A stretch of 21,708 bases of DNA from JBDREF01 sp043820045 (GCA_043820045.1 JBDREF010000064.1:1-21708), one strand, 5' to 3'; positions 8,206 through 15,936 are shown, numbered from the stretch's first letter. The notes: generated by a model from the sequence alone, not told the origin. Made by a program: numbers and translations.

Positions 8206-8230
8206 TGATTATTGCTAACTGATTATTGCT
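8206..8230 (+). repeat. Tandem 11-bp direct repeat in the efp leader
   Basis: TGATTATTGCT occurs at 8206-8216 and again at 8220-8230, a 14-base period, just ahead of the Shine-Dalgarno GGAG (8235-8238) of efp. It could be a protein-binding site, a leader RNA element or a simple slippage duplication. Confidence 0.7.
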
Positions 8231-8244
8231 TTTTGGAGTAGCAC

Positions 8245-8805
8245 ATGAGAGCGTCTGAGATGAAGAAGGGTCTGACCGTCAAGATAGACAACAAACTGTA
8301 TGCAATTGTTGACTATCAGCACGTCAAATTAGGCAAAGGCGGTGCGGTTTTTCAGACAAAGTTGAAGAGCCTGATGGACGGCTCGATTCAAAATATCCGC
8401 CTCCGCGCGGAGGAATCGGTCGAAGAGGCATTCCTGGACAAGAGGACATACGAATACCTGTACTCATCCGGAACCGAGCACGTTATGATGGATATCACGA
8501 CGTACGACCAGATTGCTCTCGACGACGATGCGTTCGGCGACGGGCAGAAATACCTCAAACCCAATACCCAACTGCAGGTCAGCATGTACGAGGGTAAGCC
8601 GGTCGTAGTGACACTGCCCAATACGGTGGATCTGGAAGTGACCGACACGGCGCCAGAAATCAAAGGGGCTACCGCGACGAATCAGAACAAGCCGGCGACG
8701 CTGGAGACCGGCCTGGTCGTGCAGGTGCCGCCGTTCATCAAGCTCGGCGAGCTTATTCGTATCGATACCAGAACCGGCGAATATGTAACGCGAGTCAAGG
8801 AATGA
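8245..8805 (+). CDS. efp: Elongation factor P
   Basis: This 186-residue translation factor binds between the P and E sites of the ribosome and rescues ribosomes stalled at polyproline. The KOW-like N-domain holds the exposed loop HVKLGKGGAVFQTKLK, with the lysine that is modified in many bacteria at K31. The family usually has Pro before GKG; here it is Leu. The OB domains follow, with ETGLVVQVPPFIKLGELIRIDTRTGEY spread near 155-181, the EF-P C-terminal signature. No lysine-modifying genes (epmA/epmB type) are in the window. The start is ATG 8245 with GGAG six bases upstream. No terminator lies between efp and secA, so read-through is possible. Confidence 0.95.
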   Translation: MRASEMKKGLTVKIDNKLYAIVDYQHVKLGKGGAVFQTKLKSLMDGSIQNIRLRAEESVEEAFLDKRTYEYLYSSGTEHVMMDITTYDQIALDDDAFGDGQKYLKPNTQLQVSMYEGKPVVVTLPNTVDLEVTDTAPEIKGATATNQNKPATLETGLVVQVPPFIKLGELIRIDTRTGEYVTRVKE

Positions 8806-8814
8806 CACTTTTGA

Positions 8815-8884
8815 TGTCATTGCCGCACAGGCTGGAATCCATATACCGACGTCCGCGGATCCCCGCTTTCGCAGGGATGACAGG
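8815..8884 (-). repeat. Dispersed intergenic repeat (type B, copy 1), ends in the secA ribosome-binding site
   Basis: Read on the minus strand it goes CCTGTCATCCCTGCGAAAGC, then GGGGATCC, a spacer, and TGGATTCCAGCCTG. The same order recurs at the right edge of the window (21651-21708). This is the kind of element whose spurious translations read RESGDP and WIPA, common in many bacterial genomes. Its outer end (CAGG at 8881-8884) overlaps AGGAAAG, the Shine-Dalgarno of secA. Confidence 0.75.
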
Positions 8885-8892
8885 AAAGTACG

Positions 8893-11800
8893 ATGGCATT
8901 TGACAAAGTAAGCAAAGCGCTTATCAAAGTATTCGGCTCCCGCAACGAGCGAATGGTCAAGGCGTACTCGGTTATCGCACAACAGGCGGCCGAGTTCGAA
9001 GAACGGTTCAAAGGACTCGACGACGAGGCCCTCAAGGCCAGGACCGCCGAGTTCAAAGCAGCCCTCAAAGCAGGGACCAGGCCCGAGGACATTCTGCCCG
9101 AAGCCTTTGCAGTCGTCCGTGAGGCGGCGAGGCGAAACGTCGAGATGCGGCATTTCGACGTGCAGCTCATAGGCGGCAATGTCCTCTACGAGGGCAAGAT
9201 CGCCGAGATGGCGACCGGCGAGGGCAAAACCTTAGTGGCCACGCTGGCGGCGTACCTTGTTCATCTGACCGGACGAAGGATCCACATAGTCACGGTCAAC
9301 GATTATCTGGCCAAGCGCGACGCCGAATGGATGGGGCCGGTCTATGAGGCCCTGGGGCTGACCTTCGGCGCAATCCAGGCGGACATGGACACCGCCGGCG
9401 ACGAGAGAAAGAATCAGTACGCCCGCGACATAACCTACGGCACAAACAACGAGTTCGGCTTCGACTATCTCCGCGACAACATGAAGATCTCCCTGCGGCA
9501 GATGGTCCAGGGCTCGCTGGAATACGCGATAATCGACGAAGTCGATTCGATTCTGGTCGACGAGGCCAGGACGCCGTTGATCATATCGGGCCCGGCGTTC
9601 GACGACGTCACCAGATACGGCAAGGCCGACCAGGTAGCCAGAAAGCTCCTCAGCCTCCAAAGCGGCTACGACCGTCTCAAGAGACAGATTGACGCCGCCG
9701 AGCGAACTGTAGCCAACGCCCAGGGCGAACTGTCCGACGCAAAGAAAGATAAAGACAGCAAGCGAATGGAGAAGGCCCACCAGGCAATCGAGAAGAACCA
9801 GGCCGAGCGCGAAACCGCCGAAGCACAATTAGGCGGCGCTACCCAGTATTACGAAGTCGAGCACGACAGAAAAGCGGTACATCTTACGCACGAGGGAGTG
9901 GGTGCCGCCCAGGAAATAGCCGGCGTAGGTTCCTTTTTCACCGGCTCCAACATGGAGTGGCCGCATCTTCTGGAGCAGAGCCTGCGGGCGCATGTCACCT
10001 TCGAGCGGGAGAAAGACTACGTAGTGATGGACGGCAAGGTCATTATCGTCGATGAATTCACCGGCCGTTTGATGCACGGCAGGCAATGGTCCGACGGGCT
10101 CCATCAGGCGGTCGAGGCGAAAGAGGCCGTCACGGTCAAGGAAGAGAGCCAGACGCTCGCGACCATAACGCTTCAGAACTTCTTCAAGCTCTACGACCAG
10201 ATAGCGGGAATGACCGGCACCGCCGCAACCGAAGCCGAAGAGTTCATGAACATCTACAAGCTCGAAACCGTCGTGATACCGACCAACGAGCCCTGCATAA
10301 GAGACGACCGGGAAGATGCCATATATAAATCGCTGCCGGAAAAGTTCAATGCAATCGTCGAGGAGATAAACGAAATCAGCTCGGCCGGCAGACCCCTGCT
10401 CATCGGCACAATCAGCATAGAAAAGAGCGAGGCCCTGTCGGCGGCGCTGAAGAAAAAATTCGGCCTCGACCACGAGGTCCTCAACGCCAAACAGCACGCA
10501 AGAGAAGCGGTCATTGTCGCCAAGGCCGGCCAGCAGCACGAAACCCGGGACGGCAGGATGCGGGGCAACGTGACAATCGCCACGAACATGGCCGGCCGCG
10601 GCACCGACATCAAGCTCGGTCCCGGGGTCGCACAAATCGGCGGGCTGCACATCCTCGGCACGGAGCGCCACGAAGCCAGGCGAATCGACAACCAGCTTAG
10701 AGGCCGGGCGGGCAGACAGGGCGACATGGGCTCGAGCCAGTTCTTTCTGTGTTTCGACGACGACCTGATGCGGGTTTTCGCCCCGGAGTGGACGGTCAAG
10801 GCGCTATCCTGGATAGGCTGGGAAGAGGGACAGCCAATCTACCACAAGCGGATAAGCAAAGGCATCGAGAAAGCGCAGAAAAAGGTCGAAGAACGAAACT
10901 TCGAGGTGCGAAAGAGCCTGCTCGAATACGACGAGGTGATGGACCGCCAGCGAAAGTTTTTCTACCGGCGCAGACGCCAAATCCTGGCCGGCAAAAAGCT
11001 CAAGAGCATGATCCAGGAGATGATCGACGCGGCGATAAATAAGAACTGCGACACCATTCTCAGCGACGATTACCCGTCGAAGTGCATCATCGAATGGGCA
11101 AGAACGAATTTCGGCGCGGACCTGAGGATCTCCGAAACCGCGGATGCTACAGTCGAAGAGATTGAGCAGACAATCAAACAGAAGACCAAAGACAACGCCG
11201 CCAACAACATATCTCTGTCGATGGGCGAGTACCTGGAAGAATACGGCGACCCGCACACGTGGGACGTTTCAGGCTTGTGCAAATGGGCTATGAGCGCCTT
11301 CAAGGTCAGTTTGAGCCCCGCCAAGATCAAGCAGCAGTCGCCGGAAGAGATCGAAGAGCAGTTGGTTTCGGCCGCGTGTGAACAAGTCGAGAAGAAAGAT
11401 TGCTCGCAGCTTGTCGAATTTCTGAAGGAGGATTTTTCTGTCCGCACGTTTGTCGAATGGGCGCGGGCCAAATTCGACATAAAACTTGACATCGGCGAGT
11501 TGACGAACCTCAAGGCTGCAGAGATCCGTGAGCAACTCAGCGAGAAAACCACCGAACGGTACAAACAGCGAGAAATCGAATATCCCGTCGAATTCGCGAT
11601 GAACATGGTTTACGGCCCGCAAGGGGCCAATGTCTATGCCTTCGAAGCCCTCGCCGACTGGGCCAACAGGAAGTATAACGCCGGCCTTACGGTGGAAAAC
11701 ATACAGGACGCCAAGCCGCGAGCACTCCATAAGCAACTGCTCGAATTGAGCCGGAGCTTCAACGACGGCCAACTCGACCGGGAACTTTCCGAGAAGATTG

Positions 11801-12384
11801 CAGCTCTGAGCAGACCCGAGCTGCTGAACTGGGCCAACGAGAGATTCGAGGCATCCCTAACTGAAAACGACCTTCCGGCCGACGGCCCGGAACTCAAAGA
11901 CACCCTGTCCGAAGTGGCCAAGGATTTCCTGCACGCCGAACTCAGCGACCTCGAACGATATGTCCTGGTCCAGGTTTACGATAGTACGTGGAAAGACCAT
12001 CTCTATTCGATGGACCATCTCAAAGGGAGTATCTGGATGCGGTCATGGGCGGAGAAGGACCCGAAAACCGAATTCAAACGCGAAGGCTCCCGCATGTTCG
12101 AGGAAATGCTCGAAACAATCGAGGACCGGGTGACGGATATTATTTTCAAGGTGCATCTGGAAGCCGGCGCCAGGGCCAGGAGCGTCTGGAACGTCAGTGC
12201 AACGAGTCACGACGAGGTTGGTCAGTTCGCAATGGCCGAGCGCCAGCGCGCCGCCGCCCAGGCGCCGCAAGGCGAGGTTAAGGTCAAGCAGATCAAACTC
12301 GAAACTCCCAAAGTCGGCCGTAACGACCCCTGTCCGTGCGGCAGCGGCAAAAAATACAAAAAATGCTGCGGAAAGAACCCATAA
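8893..12384 (+). CDS. secA: Protein translocase ATPase SecA, long form
   Basis: SecA is the motor that pushes unfolded preproteins through SecYEG. Here it has 1163 residues against about 900 in E. coli. Walker A MATGEGKT is at 106-113 and Walker B DEVD at 215-218. NBD2 carries TNMAGRGTDIKL and QLRGRAGRQGD. The C-terminal zinc finger CPCGSGKKYKKCC would bind the membrane or SecB. There are two expansions. A Lys/Glu/Ala-rich coiled-coil-like stretch (about 258-313) precedes the preprotein cross-linking region. A region at about 730-1010 holds five W-centred modules (W735, W798, W856, W923, W980) where a normal SecA has one helical wing. The helical scaffold resumes with STWKDHLYSMDHLKGSIWMRSWAEKDP spread over about 1030-1060. 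The start ATG 8893 follows AGGAAAG. pruA follows after 21 bp. Confidence 0.97.
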   Translation: MAFDKVSKALIKVFGSRNERMVKAYSVIAQQAAEFEERFKGLDDEALKARTAEFKAALKAGTRPEDILPEAFAVVREAARRNVEMRHFDVQLIGGNVLYEGKIAEMATGEGKTLVATLAAYLVHLTGRRIHIVTVNDYLAKRDAEWMGPVYEALGLTFGAIQADMDTAGDERKNQYARDITYGTNNEFGFDYLRDNMKISLRQMVQGSLEYAIIDEVDSILVDEARTPLIISGPAFDDVTRYGKADQVARKLLSLQSGYDRLKRQIDAAERTVANAQGELSDAKKDKDSKRMEKAHQAIEKNQAERETAEAQLGGATQYYEVEHDRKAVHLTHEGVGAAQEIAGVGSFFTGSNMEWPHLLEQSLRAHVTFEREKDYVVMDGKVIIVDEFTGRLMHGRQWSDGLHQAVEAKEAVTVKEESQTLATITLQNFFKLYDQIAGMTGTAATEAEEFMNIYKLETVVIPTNEPCIRDDREDAIYKSLPEKFNAIVEEINEISSAGRPLLIGTISIEKSEALSAALKKKFGLDHEVLNAKQHAREAVIVAKAGQQHETRDGRMRGNVTIATNMAGRGTDIKLGPGVAQIGGLHILGTERHEARRIDNQLRGRAGRQGDMGSSQFFLCFDDDLMRVFAPEWTVKALSWIGWEEGQPIYHKRISKGIEKAQKKVEERNFEVRKSLLEYDEVMDRQRKFFYRRRRQILAGKKLKSMIQEMIDAAINKNCDTILSDDYPSKCIIEWARTNFGADLRISETADATVEEIEQTIKQKTKDNAANNISLSMGEYLEEYGDPHTWDVSGLCKWAMSAFKVSLSPAKIKQQSPEEIEEQLVSAACEQVEKKDCSQLVEFLKEDFSVRTFVEWARAKFDIKLDIGELTNLKAAEIREQLSEKTTERYKQREIEYPVEFAMNMVYGPQGANVYAFEALADWANRKYNAGLTVENIQDAKPRALHKQLLELSRSFNDGQLDRELSEKIAALSRPELLNWANERFEASLTENDLPADGPELKDTLSEVAKDFLHAELSDLERYVLVQVYDSTWKDHLYSMDHLKGSIWMRSWAEKDPKTEFKREGSRMFEEMLETIEDRVTDIIFKVHLEAGARARSVWNVSATSHDEVGQFAMAERQRAAAQAPQGEVKVKQIKLETPKVGRNDPCPCGSGKKYKKCCGKNP

Positions 12385-12405
12385 GAAAATCTTAAGGAGA
12401 CACGC

Positions 12406-14037
12406 ATGTTCAACGGTATCTTTCGAATCCCCCAACCGGTCAACGAACCTTGCCTGCAGTACGCGCCGGGCAGTCGCGAACGAGCGGAGTTGTCGGCCAA
12501 GCTCAAAGAAATGCTGAACGGCCAGATTGACGTTCCAATGATAATCGGCGGCGAGGAAGTGCGAAACGGCAATACCGCCGATATTCGCTGCCCGCACGAC
12601 CATCAGCACATTCTGGGCAAGTATCACCAGGCGGACGGCGAGTTTGCCATCAAGGCCGTGGACGCGGCTCAGGAAGCCAAGAAGCAGTGGGGCCGGATGC
12701 CCTGGGAATCGCGGGCGGTGGTTCTGCTCAAGGCCGCGGAGCTGCTGGCCGGCAAATATCGCCAGACGCTCAACGCAGCAACGATGCTGAACACGAGCAA
12801 GACGCCTCACCAGGCGGAGATCGACGCTGCGTGCGAGCTGATTGACTTCTGGCGCTTCAACCCGCATTTTATGGAGGAGGTATATGGCGACCAGCCCATG
12901 TCCACGCCCGGCGTACTTAATTACATGGAGCATCGTCCGCTGGACGGCTTTGTCCTGGCGCTGACGCCGTTCAACTTTGCCTCCATCGCAGGCAACCTCC
13001 CGACCGCTCCTGCTCTGATGGGCAATACGGTAGTCTGGAAGCCGGCATCGGCCGCCGTACTGCCGGCGTATTTCATTATCAAAATACTCGAAGAAGCCGG
13101 TATGCCGCCCGGAGTTATCAACCTGGTTCCCGGTCCCGGCCCGGTCGTCGCACCGCCGGCGCTGGACGACGTCAGGCTCGGCGGCATCCACTTTACCGGA
13201 AGCACGTACGTCTTCTCGACGATCTGGCTGGCCGTCGGCAAAGATATTCGCAAGTACGTCTCGTATCCGCGAATCGTCGGCGAGACCGGCGGCAAGGACT
13301 TTATCTTCGCGCACACCAGCGCCGATACCGAGGCACTCGTGACCGCTTTGGTGCGTGGCGCATTCGAATATCAGGGGCAGAAATGTTCGGCTGCTTCGCG
13401 GGCGTACATACCCGATTCGTTATGGCCCGAAGTCAGAGACCGGCTGTTAAGCACGATCGGGGAGATTAAGATGGGCGACGTATGCGACTTTAAGAACTAT
13501 ATGGGTGCGGTTATCGATAAGAAGGCTTTCGATACGATTCGCGAGTATATCGAATTCGCGAAGAGTTCGCCCGTGATGGATATTATCGCCGGCGGCGGAT
13601 GCGACGACTCGACCGGGTACTTCATCGAGCCGACCGTCGTGGTAAGCAGGGAGCCGAAGTCCAGGCTGATGGTCGAAGAGATATTCGGGCCGGTACTGAC
13701 GATATACGTCTATCCGGAAGGCGAATACGAACAGGCGCTGGAGTTGTGCGACCAGACCTCTCCTTACGCGCTGACGGGAGCGATTTTTGCCCTTGATCGG
13801 GGCGCGATTGTCAGGGCGATGGACACGCTGCGCCACGCCGCGGGCAACTTCTACGTAAACGACAAGCCAACCGGCGCGGTCGTTGCCCAGCAGCCCTTCG
13901 GCGGCACACGGGCGTCCGGCACAAACGACAAGGCCGGTAGCTGGCTGAACTTAGAGCGATGGGTCTCACCCCGCGCCATTAAGGAAACCTTCCTGCCGCC
14001 GCGCGACTTCCGCTACCCCTACATGGCCGACGCATAA
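12406..14037 (+). CDS. pruA: L-glutamate gamma-semialdehyde (1-pyrroline-5-carboxylate) dehydrogenase
   Basis: This 543-residue NAD-dependent aldehyde dehydrogenase oxidises glutamate semialdehyde (from P5C) to glutamate, the last step of proline, arginine and ornithine catabolism. Catalytic Cys327 lies in EYQGQKCSAASR and the general-base Glu293 in GETGGKDF. The segments LTPFNF, NTVVWKPA, FTGS, EEIFGPVL, NFYVNDKPTGAVV and QQPFGGTRASGTNDKAG follow in the expected order. The whole resembles the stand-alone ALDH4A1 type (human mitochondrial P5C dehydrogenase) rather than the PutA fusion. No proline dehydrogenase is adjacent. The start ATG 12406 has AAGGAG seven bases upstream. It lies 21 bp after secA, so they may share a transcript, and a strong terminator follows. 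Confidence 0.95.
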   Translation: MFNGIFRIPQPVNEPCLQYAPGSRERAELSAKLKEMLNGQIDVPMIIGGEEVRNGNTADIRCPHDHQHILGKYHQADGEFAIKAVDAAQEAKKQWGRMPWESRAVVLLKAAELLAGKYRQTLNAATMLNTSKTPHQAEIDAACELIDFWRFNPHFMEEVYGDQPMSTPGVLNYMEHRPLDGFVLALTPFNFASIAGNLPTAPALMGNTVVWKPASAAVLPAYFIIKILEEAGMPPGVINLVPGPGPVVAPPALDDVRLGGIHFTGSTYVFSTIWLAVGKDIRKYVSYPRIVGETGGKDFIFAHTSADTEALVTALVRGAFEYQGQKCSAASRAYIPDSLWPEVRDRLLSTIGEIKMGDVCDFKNYMGAVIDKKAFDTIREYIEFAKSSPVMDIIAGGGCDDSTGYFIEPTVVVSREPKSRLMVEEIFGPVLTIYVYPEGEYEQALELCDQTSPYALTGAIFALDRGAIVRAMDTLRHAAGNFYVNDKPTGAVVAQQPFGGTRASGTNDKAGSWLNLERWVSPRAIKETFLPPRDFRYPYMADA

Positions 14038-14071
14038 CCGCCGCAGCGATAGCAGGCTCACAACAAATCCA

Positions 14072-14115
14072 AAGCCGAAGGTACGAGACAGACGCTTCTG
14101 TACCTTCGGCTTTTT
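14072..14115 (+). terminator. Rho-independent terminator after pruA
   Basis: AAGCCGAAGGTAC (14072-14084) pairs perfectly with 14100-14112 around a 15-base loop, and the stem runs into TTTTT. An A-run on the other side makes it possibly bidirectional. It ends the efp-secA-pruA region. Confidence 0.9.
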
Positions 14116-14148
14116 CCATTCCAGCCTCCGCACAGACTGCGAAAAATC

Positions 14149-14183
14149 CAGAGAATCGGGCGCCTCGGCCGATGATACAATAA
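14149..14183 (+). repeat. 35-bp upstream element, copy 1
   Basis: This copy begins with CAGAGAA, then GGGCG, then GCCGATGATA and TAA. It aligns without gaps to 15140-15174, with about three quarters of positions identical. It lies 76 bp upstream of the MNT gene. It could be a shared operator, a promoter for an alternative sigma factor, or a dispersed repeat. Confidence 0.6.
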
Positions 14184-14201
14184 CTTGGGCCGTTTTTTGC
14201 T

Positions 14202-14230
14202 TTGGACACTATACTCGACGCGGGTAGAAT
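14202..14230 (+). promoter_or_regulatory. Probable promoter of the MNT/HEPN pair
   Basis: TTGGAC (14202-14207), 17 bp and TAGAAT (14225-14230) give a start near 14237, some 23 bases ahead of the ATG at 14260. This also argues against the longer open frame that begins upstream of it. Confidence 0.45.
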
Positions 14231-14259
14231 ATGGTGAAGCTACCTGCGAAAGGCTTTTG

Positions 14260-14604
14260 ATGAGAAGAGTTGAAGACTTAAGACTGGCACGGAATGAGCG
14301 GAATTCGCTGCTTGAGGCGTCCCAGGCTCTGAGGTCGGACCTGCCCGTAACCCGTATCATATTGTTCGGTTCAAAAGCCCGCGGCGCCGATCAACCGGAC
14401 TCTGACATCGACCTGCTCATACTGACTCGCGACCCGGTCAACAGCACACTGCGCGGGGCCATCTCGGACAGGTTGGCCGACATCAATCTTCGCAATGATG
14501 TTTTGCTGACATCCGTTGTCGTATCGGAAAAGGAGTGGTCGAGCGGGTTGATTCGCTACACGTTAATTCACAGCGAAGTCGAAAGAGACGGTTGCGAAAT
14601 ATGA
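14260..14604 (+). CDS. Minimal nucleotidyltransferase (MNT) domain protein, partner of HEPN
   Basis: This 114-residue protein has the polymerase-beta-like nucleotidyltransferase signature LFGSKARG at 35-42 followed by PDSDIDLL at 46-53 (metal-binding D49 and D51). A third acidic residue lies in NDVLLTS. The size is that of stand-alone MNT proteins. In well-studied pairs the MNT partner is the antitoxin and adds AMP to the HEPN protein; that this one does so is inference. The start is ATG 14260 with AAAGG upstream. The open frame runs further upstream, but it has no better start and would overlap the promoter. Its TGA overlaps the ATG of the HEPN gene (ATGA), a sign of translational coupling. 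Confidence 0.85.
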   Translation: MRRVEDLRLARNERNSLLEASQALRSDLPVTRIILFGSKARGADQPDSDIDLLILTRDPVNSTLRGAISDRLADINLRNDVLLTSVVVSEKEWSSGLIRYTLIHSEVERDGCEI

Positions 14605-14999
14605 ATGAGGGCGAAGCTCGAAAAACTCTAATCGGACTGTGGATGCAAAAAGCTGAAGAGTCGCTGGCTTCGACTGAACTTGAGCTAAACGCAGGTCATG
14701 CAAATTTTGCCGTGAACCGGTTGTATTACGCTTGTTTCTACGCAGCGACAGCGCTTCTATTGCGAGACGGCAAACAGTTTGCGAGGCATTCAGCGGTAAA
14801 GTCCGAATTTGGCCGGACTTATATCAAGCCCGGCCGGGTAGATGTAAAATGGAACAAGTTTTACCAGAAGCTATTTGACGACAGACAGGAGGGCGACTAT
14901 ATCCCCACAACCACATTTGATGCATCGGAGGTTTCCGCACGCCTTCAGCAGGCTCGTGAATTCATAGATTTAGTTCGGGGCCTTATTGAGGCCGAATGA
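14601..14999 (+). CDS. HEPN domain protein, partner of MNT
   Basis: This 132-residue, all-helical protein has the PF05168-like HEPN core: N39-R40-L-YY at 39-43 (NRLYYACFYAATALLL), then RHSAVKSEFG at 62-71, then a Lys/Asp-rich linker and a last helix, SARLQQAREFIDLV. HEPN proteins include RNase toxins with an R-x4-6-H motif. Here the only His in the expected place (H63) has Arg at -1 and -8 and not at the usual spacing, so RNase activity is uncertain. The start ATG 14601 overlaps the MNT stop by 4 bp. An in-frame upstream start exists at about 14535 but would lie inside the MNT gene. A role as a toxin-antitoxin or stress/defence module is inferred from the pairing. Confidence 0.83.
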   Translation: MNEGEARKTLIGLWMQKAEESLASTELELNAGHANFAVNRLYYACFYAATALLLRDGKQFARHSAVKSEFGRTYIKPGRVDVKWNKFYQKLFDDRQEGDYIPTTTFDASEVSARLQQAREFIDLVRGLIEAE

Positions 15000-15050
15000 A
15001 CTGCGAGCCGGTAACTGTGAACCAAAGAACTCGCTTTGCCCTCTGGTCTC

Positions 15051-15073
15051 TTAGGCTCAAGCCTAATCCTACA
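15051..15073 (-). repeat. GTAG-headed hairpin (REP-like), copy 1
   Basis: On the minus strand TGTAGGAT leads into TTAGGCT-TG-AGCCTAA, a 7-bp perfect stem. It lies in the 225-bp space after the HEPN gene. The layout of GTAG plus a hairpin matches REP elements mobilised by RAYT transposases. Confidence 0.65.
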
Positions 15074-15139
15074 TTTCACGAATTTCATTAGTGCACCATC
15101 GATTTTTCGGTTGTAGTGGTCGGCCGGACGGCTAAATTT

Positions 15140-15174
15140 CAGAGAACTGGGCGGGCGAGCCGATGATAGAGTAA
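15140..15174 (+). repeat. 35-bp upstream element, copy 2
   Basis: This is the second copy of the element at 14149-14183, in the same orientation, 50 bp upstream of the membrane-anchored protein gene. CAGAGAA, GGGCG, GCCGATGATA and the final TAA are kept; the block between GGGCG and GCCGATGATA differs. Confidence 0.6.
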
Positions 15175-15224
15175 TGGAGGGGGAGTTTGTTTGAGGACGA
15201 ATACTTGCCGGTACGAGGTGGTAG

Positions 15225-15905
15225 ATGGCAGAAGGGCGTAAGAAACTGAATGTTTTGCCGCTGATTATTATCGCTGCGGCGATAATTGGGCTGGCCTACC
15301 TTGGCCGGGAACCCTATAGGGCCGTTGCGACGATACAGCAGCTTCTGACCGAGAACAGGCAGCTCAAGCAGGCAATAACCAACCTTACGGCCGAAGAGCA
15401 GATCGGATATGCCAAGGTTATCAACCAGGAAATGAAGGAAGGCGAGCTTTTCACGACGATAAAGTTCGTCGAGACGGCAAGAAACGACAAGCTCAAGAAG
15501 ATTCTGGAGAAGGAATACACCATCGCCGGCGATATCATCCACTTCGACGCCCTGATCGTCAAGTTCGGCAATAAAATGGTGATGGACGGCAGGACGCGGG
15601 CCTTGTACATGTGGCGGCGCGTTTACGGCGAAAGGATGACGCCCCGGGAGGGCTATCCAATCGAAGCGCCCGGGACCGAGCCGCAAAGGTATAGCGATAT
15701 GCTCGAATTGCTGCCGCCCGAAGAAAGGCAGATGTTCTGGACGCACATCTGGGAGCTGGCAAACGACCCCGAGAAGCTCAGAGAATACGACATCGACGCC
15801 ATCTACGGCAACGCCGTCTATTCGAGGCTCAGAGAAGGTCTCATATACATCTTCAAAATCAGCCCGACCGGCCAGGTCTATCCGGAAATCGTCCCGGATA
15901 TATAG
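15225..15905 (+). CDS. Membrane-anchored protein of unknown function
   Basis: This is a 226-residue protein that I do not recognise as a named family. After a basic start (MAEGRKK) comes one hydrophobic helix at about residues 9-27, probably an uncleaved anchor with the rest outside the cytoplasm. A heptad-like coiled-coil stretch follows at about 33-55 (IQQLLTENRQLKQAITNLT). The remaining 170 residues form a soluble mixed domain rich in Glu, Arg and Tyr, without cysteines. No enzyme motif is seen. The start is ATG 15225 with GAGGTGG four to six bases upstream. It appears to be monocistronic, with the 35-bp element upstream and a GTAG hairpin downstream. Confidence 0.85.
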   Translation: MAEGRKKLNVLPLIIIAAAIIGLAYLGREPYRAVATIQQLLTENRQLKQAITNLTAEEQIGYAKVINQEMKEGELFTTIKFVETARNDKLKKILEKEYTIAGDIIHFDALIVKFGNKMVMDGRTRALYMWRRVYGERMTPREGYPIEAPGTEPQRYSDMLELLPPEERQMFWTHIWELANDPEKLREYDIDAIYGNAVYSRLREGLIYIFKISPTGQVYPEIVPDI

Positions 15906-15936
15906 AAAGGCGCCTGTGAGCGTCAAGTAAGAACAG

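Noticed and set aside
12043..13314. A 423-residue open frame antisense to secA and pruA
   Set aside because: It spans the junction of two certain genes on the other strand and has no domain pattern of its own.
14185..14259. Upstream extension of the MNT gene
   Set aside because: It would include the promoter candidate, and its start has no ribosome-binding site; ATG 14260 has AAAGG at the right distance.
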